Assembly (NCBI GenBank): GCA_040877545.1
Contig: JBBDNN010000081.1
Location: forward strand, 4,456 to 68,455
DNA length: 64,000 nt
From: Gracilimonas sp040877545
Lineage (GTDB): Bacteria > Bacteroidota > Rhodothermia > Balneolales > Balneolaceae
Reading direction: 5' to 3'
Numbering within the stretch: position 1 is the first letter of the stretch; every line of letters begins with the position of its first letter. A program made the position numbers and the translations under genes. The notes beneath the pieces are model-generated. The model did no database searches. It saw nothing but the letters and a program-made list of their open reading frames with translations, and was not told where the DNA came from. This document shows, one piece after another, positions 55,073 through 61,446 of the stretch.

Positions 55073-55312
55073 ATGCCAACAATTCTTCGGATAGACGGAT
55101 ATCGTTTCTTTTTCTTTAGCAATGAAGGAAATGAACCAGTTCACATACACGTTGAAAGTGGAGATGGTTATTGTAAATTTTGGTTGAATCCTGTGGAACT
55201 TGCTTACTCAACAGGTTATCATTCGGCAGAACTCAATAAAATCAGGCAACATATTGAAGAGCATAAAACAGAAATAGAAACCTCCTGGAATGAATACTTC
55301 GGTCAAACATAA
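55073..55312 (+). CDS. DUF4160 protein
   Basis: 79 residues matching DUF4160 end to end: PTILRIDGYRFFFFSNEGNE, PVHIHVESGDGYCKFWLNP and a C-terminal helix. DUF4160 genes are commonly paired with DUF2442 genes, as here (22-bp overlap), in an arrangement resembling small toxin-antitoxin modules. The biochemical role is not established. It lies inside the cas locus, between cas3 and cas4. Confidence 0.88.
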   Translation: MPTILRIDGYRFFFFSNEGNEPVHIHVESGDGYCKFWLNPVELAYSTGYHSAELNKIRQHIEEHKTEIETSWNEYFGQT

Positions 55313-55526
55313 ATCCGCACGAGCAGCAGATCTCAGATTTGATAAAAACTCCCTGCATGTGTTGTTGGAAGATGGCAGAGAAATTTCTGTCCCCCTGGAA
55401 TGGTTCCCGCGCCTGAGAGATGCCACTGAGAAACAGCGTAAAAACTGGAGGCTGATAGGTAAAGGCATCGGCATCCACTGGAGCGAACTGGATGAAGATA
55501 TTTCTATCGAAGGGCTGTTGCGATAA
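55290..55526 (+). CDS. DUF2442 protein
   Basis: 78 residues with the DUF2442 pattern: DLRFDKNSLHVLLEDGREIS, VPLEWFPRL and WSELDEDISIEGLL. It overlaps the DUF4160 gene in a different frame, so the two are co-translated. It is probably the DNA-binding or antitoxin-like member of the pair (inference from family habit). Confidence 0.88.
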   Translation: MNTSVKHKSARAADLRFDKNSLHVLLEDGREISVPLEWFPRLRDATEKQRKNWRLIGKGIGIHWSELDEDISIEGLLR

Positions 55527-55578
55527 CGTATAAATTGAATCAATGAGTCATGGAGTTAATCACTACATCTAAAAAACC

Positions 55579-56025
55579 ATGCCATCATACCTCACCCACT
55601 TACTGTCCGACATTCGGGCTGCCCATAGAACAGATTCCCCAAAAGAAAAATCTGAGCCGGAGTCATTGGAAGATCATTTCAGGGATGTTGACCGGTGGAT
55701 TTCCGGTGATGCCGAACATACACTGGGGTATTATTGTGGCCTGGAGGCGAAGGCTTTTCCGCGGTATGATCAACTCAGTGACGAGGAGGTCAGGAAAGTG
55801 TGTGATGCTTTTACGGCAATGCTCGATACCTGGAGAGTTGACCTGGACTTGCCCGATGAGCTGCCCCTGCACCGGAAATATGAATTGATGGTGGGATTAT
55901 TGGATCATGCGTTTACACCCTTCAATTCCGGCAGTTTTGTATTCGATTTTTGCACCGGCTATGCCCCGGGCTGCGAACTGAAGGAATTTTGCGGGTGCCT
56001 CGAATTCTGGGAAGAGGATTTGTGA
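55579..56025 (+). CDS. Hypothetical protein, 148 residues
   Basis: Not recognised. Acidic soluble protein with no signal or membrane helix. It begins MPSYLTHLLSDIRAAHRTDS and ends with a cysteine-containing segment (FDFCTGYAPGCELKEFCGCL) that might bind metal. Codon use is richer in GC than in the cas genes and similar to the following reverse gene, which points to a separate origin. It sits 52 bp after DUF2442. Confidence 0.7.
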   Translation: MPSYLTHLLSDIRAAHRTDSPKEKSEPESLEDHFRDVDRWISGDAEHTLGYYCGLEAKAFPRYDQLSDEEVRKVCDAFTAMLDTWRVDLDLPDELPLHRKYELMVGLLDHAFTPFNSGSFVFDFCTGYAPGCELKEFCGCLEFWEEDL

Positions 56026-56056
56026 TACTCAATATTAGTTGTTTAAACGAGACCTG

Positions 56057-56142
56057 ACGGGTTTCTCACAAAGCGATCCCTTTGGGAAAATCCTTGGTGA
56101 GTTATGTGAACGGAAACAAAAAAAACTGTCAAAACCCGTGAG
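56057..56142. repeat. Dispersed repeat with inverted arms
   Basis: ACGGGTTT near 56057 pairs with AAACCCGT near 56135. Inside lies a 27-nt block (56071-56097, containing AAGCGATCCCTTTGGGAAAA) that recurs inverted, with one mismatch, at 58432-58458. It probably belongs to a mobile or REP-like intergenic family and may act as a terminator between convergent genes. Confidence 0.55.
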
Positions 56143-56150
56143 AACAAACA

Positions 56151-57356
56151 TCACTCCACCATCTTCCGGGCTTTTCCATAGAGTTCTTTTGCCATTTCGG
56201 GATCTACATCATATTTGGCTGCCAGTGCATCAAAATCAGGTTTTTCTCCGGAATTGACGTACGGGATAAGTTCGGCTAACATGGCATTCATTTGGCCGAG
56301 GTCTTCCTGCTCTTCCGGTGGGGTATCAATGGTAAAAAGCTTCTCATAGGGGTTCAACGAAAGTTCTTCTTTAAGGATATCGGATGCCGTTGCTTTCATA
56401 GCCAAATTAACGCGATCATCGGGTTCGTATTCAAGAGTGTACCCCAGGCGGTTTAACAGGTCAACCAGGTAACGATAGCCTGCATCCGTCATAGAAGAGA
56501 GGGCCAGCAGCTGGTCTTCTTCTTTATAGAAAGCTGCGCTAAAGTGTGGAAATTCATTCCATCCTTTGGGCGAAAGTTTGTACACCCCCCGGCTGTACTC
56601 AATAAAAAAATCGTTTCGGAACAGCTCGGAGTTATAGTCTTCATTTATTTCGTATTCAGAAAAATTAATTACAATCTGGTGCTCATCGTGAAAGATAACG
56701 GGAGAATTACTGCCGGACAGGAGCATCGAAAAGGGAAGCGGGTTTTCTTCAACTCCTTCCATCACTTCTTCGCCGGTCCCGAACCAGTCGTCGTAGACTT
56801 CGCGGGCAAAAAAGAGGATGTCCTGCGGTTCAAAGGCCAAGAAATGTAAAATGGGCCCATAGCTTTGCCAGCACTCGCCGTTGAAACTGATCAGGTTGAA
56901 CCACAACAGGGGGTGCTGCGTTTGCAAAATGTCAGTTATACCTGGAGAAAAGAACAGGTACTCCTGATCGGTAAAAACATCGTACATATCAAAAAAATCC
57001 GTTTCAGGCCGCCCGGTGATCTGAGAAAAGCTAAACTGCCAGGGATGTTCTTTTTGAAATTGGAGAAACTCCATTTCTTGTTTTGAAAAATGTTGCAGCC
57101 CGGAATGGTTGATATATTTCCGGATCAACCCTTCTTTTTTAAAAATTTGGTGGGCGATGTATTGAGCCTTGAATCTATTGAGCCATTCTTTTGGTAAATC
57201 TCTTGTAATGTGCCGATACGTGGCGAGGCGTTTATCAAACTGCCGGGCCAATTTATGCTGATCAGCGGCAAAATAGATCAAAAAATCGTCAATAACGGGG
57301 GTGGAGAATTCAGAGTTGCGGTCGCAAACGCTGCGAATGTGCTTGTAATTTTTCAT
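56151..57356 (-). CDS. Hypothetical protein, about 401 residues
   Basis: Not recognised. Soluble acidic protein starting MKNYKHIRSVCDRNSEFSTP (ATG 57356); an in-frame TTG at 57401 is less likely. It contains aromatic-rich segments such as EPQDILFFAREVYDDWFG and FPHFSAAFYKEEDQLLALSS, and ends with a small helical domain (ALAAKYDVDPEMAKELYGKA). It reads against the cas genes, so it is an independent unit within the locus. A defence-related role would be speculation. Confidence 0.72.
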   Translation of the reverse strand: MKNYKHIRSVCDRNSEFSTPVIDDFLIYFAADQHKLARQFDKRLATYRHITRDLPKEWLNRFKAQYIAHQIFKKEGLIRKYINHSGLQHFSKQEMEFLQFQKEHPWQFSFSQITGRPETDFFDMYDVFTDQEYLFFSPGITDILQTQHPLLWFNLISFNGECWQSYGPILHFLAFEPQDILFFAREVYDDWFGTGEEVMEGVEENPLPFSMLLSGSNSPVIFHDEHQIVINFSEYEINEDYNSELFRNDFFIEYSRGVYKLSPKGWNEFPHFSAAFYKEEDQLLALSSMTDAGYRYLVDLLNRLGYTLEYEPDDRVNLAMKATASDILKEELSLNPYEKLFTIDTPPEEQEDLGQMNAMLAELIPYVNSGEKPDFDALAAKYDVDPEMAKELYGKARKMVE

Positions 57357-57779
57357 AAGCGAAATTATAAACACAAAGACTCTTAAAAAAGGACGTTCCA
57401 AAAAAATTTGTAAGCACCGAAGGTATCCCTACTATTGTGCCATATGGCGTGATGTATTTTATTATAATTAACATACTCATTCACCGCCAGCGATGTGAGG
57501 GTGCAGCCCGAACAAGACTGGCGGTGATTAGGAGAAACACCATCCATCACCGCGTTTCTGGCTTTCATTACTACATCTTCGGAGCTTCAGGGAAACGGAA
57601 GGATGGATTTTGAGGCTATAGCTCCATCTTTCGGCTCAGCCGGAACAGGCATCAAAGGCATCCTTAAAAACGAGCCGGGTGATGGAGCGGGCCAAAGGCT
57701 GCCTATAGCTGAAACCCTGATCGTTTTCTGCCGATATTTCAATATTGACACAACACTAGTGAATGAAAACAAAATAAAT
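57357..57779. other. Non-coding stretch upstream of the REP-associated transposase gene
   Basis: Carries a perfect 10-bp inverted repeat TCACCGCCAG (57481-57490) / CTGGCGGTGA (57518-57527), and a looser pair of CCATCACC-type words. It also holds one copy of ACCGAAGGTATCCCT (57416-57430) that recurs at 59155-59169. These look like REP-type targets of the transposase encoded next. An open frame from 57603 runs into the transposase but its N-terminal 59 codons look non-coding. Confidence 0.5.
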
Positions 57780-58415
57780 ATGCCACAAAAACGAATTCCA
57801 TTAAAACCGGGGTACACCTACCATATCTGGACACACGCAAACGGGGATGACAACCTCTTCCGCAGCGAGGAGAACTACAATTATTTTCTAAACCGGTACC
57901 TGCATCATGTCCATTTGGTGGTTGAAACCTACGCCTATTGCTTAATGCCAAATCATCTTCATTTGATGGTGAAAATCAGGAGTGAGGAGGAAGTACTGGA
58001 TTTTTTGAGGGAGAAAAAAAAGGATCCAACCCTCCAAGGGTTTGAAACCCTTGGAGGGTTTAGCAACATAATTAGCCGACAATTTTCACATCTGTTTAAT
58101 GGATACACTCAAGCCTTCAACAAAAAATACAATCGTAAAGGCAGTCTTTTTATTCCAAATTTTAAACGAAAAATTATAGATTCGGACGAGTATTTCGTAC
58201 GGCTCATCGCTTACATCCACAACAACCCTGTCCACCATGGCTTTACCAAAAATTTGAATGACTGGCCATACAGCAGTTGGAGCGCTTATGTTTTGGATAA
58301 AATCACCAAAGTAAACAAGGAAGAAGCACTGGCCCTGTTTGGTGGTATCGAGAATTTTACAGAAATACATCGTGAATTGAATTTTGAAGAATGTATTACT
58401 TTATTTGAAAGATGA
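57780..58415 (+). CDS. REP-associated tyrosine transposase (RAYT, Y1_Tnp family)
   Basis: HUH single-strand endonuclease of the IS200/IS605-related RAYT class. From the ATG at 57780 (MPQKRIPLKPGYTYHIWTHA) the HUH motif is PNHLHLMVKI, and the catalytic tyrosine region is RLIAYIHNNPVHHG. About 211 residues, normal. Unusually, codons in the middle are formed by a 33-nt near-perfect palindrome (58028-58060) related to repeats flanking the gene. It probably entered the cas locus as a domesticated REP-mobilising element. Confidence 0.9.
   Translation: MPQKRIPLKPGYTYHIWTHANGDDNLFRSEENYNYFLNRYLHHVHLVVETYAYCLMPNHLHLMVKIRSEEEVLDFLREKKKDPTLQGFETLGGFSNIISRQFSHLFNGYTQAFNKKYNRKGSLFIPNFKRKIIDSDEYFVRLIAYIHNNPVHHGFTKNLNDWPYSSWSAYVLDKITKVNKEEALALFGGIENFTEIHRELNFEECITLFER
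58028..58060. repeat. REP-like palindrome inside the transposase gene
   Basis: 16-nt arms AACCCTCCAAGGGTTT and its exact complement around a single central base, read in frame as part of the protein. A diverged relative occurs right after the gene (58428-58481). Confidence 0.75.
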
Positions 58416-58427
58416 ATTTCAAATAAA

Positions 58428-58481
58428 CCTTCCAAGGGTTTTCCCAAAGGGATCGCTTCGCGAGAACTCTTGGAGGGTTGA
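58428..58481. repeat. REP-like element downstream of the transposase gene
   Basis: Arms AACCTTCCAAGGGTTT and ACTCTTGGAGGGTT are variants of the palindrome at 58028-58060. They enclose a block that is the inverted copy of 56071-56097. It ends 16 bp before cas4 and could terminate transposase transcription. Confidence 0.6.
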
Positions 58482-58496
58482 GAAGGATAAATACTT

Positions 58497-59054
58497 ATGA
58501 ACCCAACATCACCCATCACCGGAACTGAAGTCGCTTATTACTTTATATGCGCGCGAAAGCTTTGGCTGTTTTCACATAATATTCAATGCGAGCAGGAAAG
58601 CGATGCCGTACGTATGGGCCGGCACATTCATGAAACCAGTTATAAGCGGAAAGAAAAAGAAGTATCTATCGACGGAGTCATAGTGGTAGATTGGATAGAT
58701 CATGACAAAAAAATAATTCATGAAGTAAAGAAATCAGCCAGTATGGATAAAGCACACTCCTGGCAGCTTAAATACTATATGTGGTACCTGGAGCAAAAGG
58801 GGATGGACATTGCTGATGAAGTATCCGCAGAAAAACATCCCACAGAACCAGGTAAACGCGGATATATCGGGGAGCTGAATTATCCAAAACTCCGCCAGAC
58901 TGAGCAGATAGTTTTATCCCGCGCCGACCGGAAAGAACTCGAGGAGAAGATTCTGCCTAATATTCGCAAGATTGTCAATCGGGAAAAACCACCGAGAACA
59001 GTTGAGTGGGCGATCTGCAAAAGTTGCTCTTACAATGAACTCTGTTACAGCTGA
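58497..59054 (+). CDS. cas4: Cas4 nuclease (PD-(D/E)XK, Fe-S)
   Basis: 185-residue adaptation nuclease that trims prespacers and helps select PAMs. Four cluster cysteines are visible: Cys18 (FICARKLW) and Cys174, Cys177, Cys183 (WAICKSCSYNELCY). The RecB-type site is GRHIHE (41-46), Asp65, EVKKS (Glu76, Lys78) and QLKYYMWYL. It begins the adaptation block (cas4, four-helix gene, cas1, cas2), which is separated from cas3 by accessory genes. Confidence 0.95.
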   Translation: MNPTSPITGTEVAYYFICARKLWLFSHNIQCEQESDAVRMGRHIHETSYKRKEKEVSIDGVIVVDWIDHDKKIIHEVKKSASMDKAHSWQLKYYMWYLEQKGMDIADEVSAEKHPTEPGKRGYIGELNYPKLRQTEQIVLSRADRKELEEKILPNIRKIVNREKPPRTVEWAICKSCSYNELCYS

Positions 59055-59070
59055 GGCGTGTTGATTTTGA

Positions 59071-59142
59071 GATTTATTGATTTGGAGAGTTGGAGATTTG
59101 TTGATTTTGAGATTTAAATCAACAAATCAACAAATCTCCAAA
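59071..59142. repeat. Intergenic inverted repeat of the GATTTGTTGATTT family (copy 1)
   Basis: GGAGATTTGTTGATTT and neighbouring words are mirrored by AAATCAACAAATCTCC, giving a long AT-rich hairpin after cas4. Three similar elements occupy the other gaps of the adaptation block. Confidence 0.7.
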
Positions 59143-59154
59143 TTCTTTATAAGT

Positions 59155-59169
59155 ACCGAAGGTATCCCT
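59155..59169 (+). repeat. 15-nt direct repeat, second copy
   Basis: ACCGAAGGTATCCCT, identical to 57416-57430. The two copies bracket the transposase and cas4 genes in direct orientation. Possible recombination footprints, or members of a dispersed family. Confidence 0.5.
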
Positions 59170-59229
59170 TTGGGAGAATTCATTTAAATTCGCTCTTACT
59201 GTTTAAATCACAACCAATCAATAAAATCA

Positions 59230-59583
59230 TTGAAAGCAGAAGATTTAAAAAAACGCACCAAACTGTTTGCACTATCTATTATCAGTTTGTACAGGAAGTT
59301 GCCAAAAACCGGGGAGGCAAAAATTGTAGGAAACCAGTTGCTTCGTTGTGGAACTTCCGTAGGTTCAAACTATCGCGCGGCATGCAGGGGAAGATCAAAC
59401 CGGGAGTTTTATGCCAAGTTATGCATAGTGGTGGAAGAAGCAGACGAAACCGTTTTTTGGTTGGAAATACTGGATGAGGCACATATTTTAAGTTCCTCTC
59501 ATGTACAACCTCTGTTAAAAGAAGCAACAGAAATATTAGCTATTATGGCTTCATCCCGTAAAACAGCAGGGAAAAGGATTTAA
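59230..59583 (+). CDS. Four-helix-bundle protein (S23/Avd-like)
   Basis: 117 residues matching the small four-helix-bundle family found in rRNA intervening sequences and as Avd accessory proteins of diversity-generating retroelements: LFALSIISLYRKLPK, GNQLLRCGTSVGSNYRAACR, EFYAKLCIVVEEADETVFWL. Start TTG. No reverse transcriptase or template repeat is nearby, so a retroelement is not supported. Its insertion between cas4 and cas1 is unusual. It may bind nucleic acid; role unknown. Confidence 0.88.
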   Translation: MKAEDLKKRTKLFALSIISLYRKLPKTGEAKIVGNQLLRCGTSVGSNYRAACRGRSNREFYAKLCIVVEEADETVFWLEILDEAHILSSSHVQPLLKEATEILAIMASSRKTAGKRI

Positions 59584-59673
59584 AATTTGGAGATTTGTTG
59601 ATTTGGAGATTTAAATCAACAAGTTAACAAGTTAAACAATCAACAAGTCCATCAATCTCCAAATCAACAAATC
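59584..59673. repeat. Intergenic inverted repeat of the GATTTGTTGATTT family (copy 2)
   Basis: TTTGGAGATTTGTTGATTT at the left is complemented by AATCTCCAAATCAAC words at the right, filling the whole gap between the four-helix gene and cas1. Confidence 0.68.
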
Positions 59674-59674
59674 A

Positions 59675-60769
59675 ATGAAAAGGCCTTACTACATTTTTAC
59701 CTCTGGAAAGTTGATGCAGAAACAAAATACGCTCTTCTTTTTGCCCTATAAAGAAGAGGAGGAATTGCTGGAAAAAACCGCTACGGGAAGCGAAGAATTT
59801 ACCGATTGGGACCTGATTACTGAAGCAGGTGAATTCAAAAAAGAATTTGATTCGCTGAATAAAAGGGTAATTCCTGTTGATGATGTGGATTCACTTATGA
59901 TTTTCAGCGAAATTAATTTTAATGCCCGAATGCTGCGTTTTCTCAACAAGAATAATATTCCGGCCCATCTCTTTAATTATTATGGTCATTACAGTGGCAG
60001 TTATTACCCGAGGGAGTATTTGCTTAGTGGATTTCTGCTGGTAAATCAGGTTGAGCATTACAAAAAGAACTTAAAGCGGATTCGCCTGGCTTTGCAATTG
60101 GTTTTGGGTTCGGGCTATAACATGCTTCGCAATCTTCAATATTACGATGGGCGTTCCGGCGACCTTTCAGTGTTTATTGCCCGGATGAAAAAACATATTG
60201 ATGAAGTGCCGTTTGCTGAAGATATCCATCAGCTAATGGGATTGGAAGGAAATCTGCGGCAAACCTATTACACTGCCTTTTCAACCATTTTGGGAGAAAA
60301 ATATGACTTTGAAAAACGAGTTAAAAACCCGCCCGATAATGCTATTAATGCCCTCATTTCTTTTGGAAATTCTATGGTTTATACCACCTGTCTGACTGAG
60401 ATTTATCGAACACAGTTATCACCATTAATTTCATTTTTACATGAGCCGGGCGACAGGCGTTATTCGCTTGCCCTTGACCTGGCGGAAATTTTTAAGCCCA
60501 TACTGGCCGACCGTGTTATTTTCACCTGTTTAAATCAGGGAAGAATAAAGCATACAGATTTTGAGAGAGATCTGAATTTTTGCCATCTGAGCAAGAAAGG
60601 CCGAAAAGCTTTTGTTAAAGCATTTGAAGAAAAGCTTCAAACAACGATCATGCACCGAAAGTTGAAGCGAAAAGTTTCCTATCGCCGGCTTATCAGGCTG
60701 GAATGTTATAAGCTGGTAAAGCATATTACAGATGCGGAACCTTATAAGCCTTTCAAAGCCTGGTGGTAG
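59675..60769 (+). CDS. cas1: Cas1 integrase (type I-B)
   Basis: 364-residue spacer integrase. Catalytic residues are Glu191 (MGLEGNLRQTYYTAF), His256 (SFLHEPGDRRYSLAL) and Asp268 in LDLAEIFKP. The N-terminal beta domain (about 1-110) and helical C-terminal domain are both complete. The start region RPYYIFTSGKLMQKQNTLFF is typical of the I-B clade. It works with Cas2 (encoded 95 bp downstream) and Cas4 to add spacers at the leader end of the array. Confidence 0.97.
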   Translation: MKRPYYIFTSGKLMQKQNTLFFLPYKEEEELLEKTATGSEEFTDWDLITEAGEFKKEFDSLNKRVIPVDDVDSLMIFSEINFNARMLRFLNKNNIPAHLFNYYGHYSGSYYPREYLLSGFLLVNQVEHYKKNLKRIRLALQLVLGSGYNMLRNLQYYDGRSGDLSVFIARMKKHIDEVPFAEDIHQLMGLEGNLRQTYYTAFSTILGEKYDFEKRVKNPPDNAINALISFGNSMVYTTCLTEIYRTQLSPLISFLHEPGDRRYSLALDLAEIFKPILADRVIFTCLNQGRIKHTDFERDLNFCHLSKKGRKAFVKAFEEKLQTTIMHRKLKRKVSYRRLIRLECYKLVKHITDAEPYKPFKAWW

Positions 60770-60775
60770 AGAGTT

Positions 60776-60861
60776 TAAATTGAAGATTTGTTGATTTGTT
60801 GATTTAAAATCTCTAAATCACCAAATCTCCAAGTCACAAAATCACTCAATCAACAAATTCA
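60776..60861. repeat. Intergenic inverted repeat of the GATTTGTTGATTT family (copy 3)
   Basis: TTGAAGATTTGTTGATTTG on the left and AAATCACCAAATCTCCAAG with AATCAACAAATTC on the right fill the gap between cas1 and cas2. Confidence 0.65.
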
Positions 60862-60864
60862 CCC

Positions 60865-61128
60865 ATGTACTACATCCTTGTTTATGATATCAATGTAAAG
60901 CGCGTAGTCAAAATGCTGAAACTGGTGCGTGAGTATTTGAACCACGTGCAGAATTCCGTATTTGAAGGAGAGCTTACGGATGCTCAGCTCGAAGAGTTAA
61001 AATACAAGATCAAAGAGTTGATGAATGAAAAAGAAGATTCGGTAATTATTTATTGTGTGGGCAGTAAACGATGGAGTAACCGGGAAGTATTGGGAATTGA
61101 AAAGAATGAAGTAGATAACTTTATATAA
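60865..61128 (+). CDS. cas2: Cas2
   Basis: 87-residue ferredoxin-fold protein that bridges two Cas1 dimers in the integration complex. The first strand MYYILVYDINVKRV contains the conserved Asp8, and VIIYCVGSKRW is the last-strand region. It is the final cas gene and leads directly into the array leader. Confidence 0.95.
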   Translation: MYYILVYDINVKRVVKMLKLVREYLNHVQNSVFEGELTDAQLEELKYKIKELMNEKEDSVIIYCVGSKRWSNREVLGIEKNEVDNFI

Positions 61129-61446
61129 ATGATGATTTGGTGACCTGGAGATTTGTTGATTAATATTGAAAAGCACTAATCAACCAATCACCAAATTTCA
61201 AAATTTCTCAATCTTCAAGTCAGCAAATCACCAAATCCAATGTCGTCTACCCCCTTCGATCTTCATCATCAAATAATTATAGAAAGCAGTTCTGTATAAA
61301 AACCACCTATTAAAGGTACTGAGGAGTAAAAAACTTGTATCGTCAAACTCCCCATATAATTGCGAAATTAAAGAGTGACGATAAAGTATTGACATTTTCC
61401 CCGTAAAAGATGTATCTATACGCAGCAGTCGCCGATTTTGCGACGA
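61129..61446 (+). other. CRISPR leader region
   Basis: No gene. The first 110 bp form a fourth copy of the intergenic inverted repeat (GGAGATTTGTTGATT and AATCAACCAATCACC words). The next 200 bp, up to the first repeat, are the probable leader. It should carry the array promoter and the Cas1-Cas2 integration signals. Position between cas2 and the array, plus the altered last repeat at the far end, indicates new spacers enter here. Confidence 0.7.
61389..61418 (+). promoter_or_regulatory. Candidate array promoter in the leader
   Basis: TTGACA (61389-61394), 18 nt, then TATCTA (61413-61418). Transcription would start near 61425, about 20 nt ahead of the first repeat. This is sigma-70-like spacing rather than the TAnnTTTG form, so it is tentative. 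Confidence 0.4.

Noticed and set aside
57603..57779. N-terminal extension of the transposase frame
   Set aside because: It contains repeat-like non-coding sequence. The family start (PxGYTYHIWTH) follows the ATG at 57780.
59230..59583. Possible diversity-generating retroelement because of the Avd-like protein
   Set aside because: No reverse transcriptase gene and no template/variable repeat pair seen nearby.
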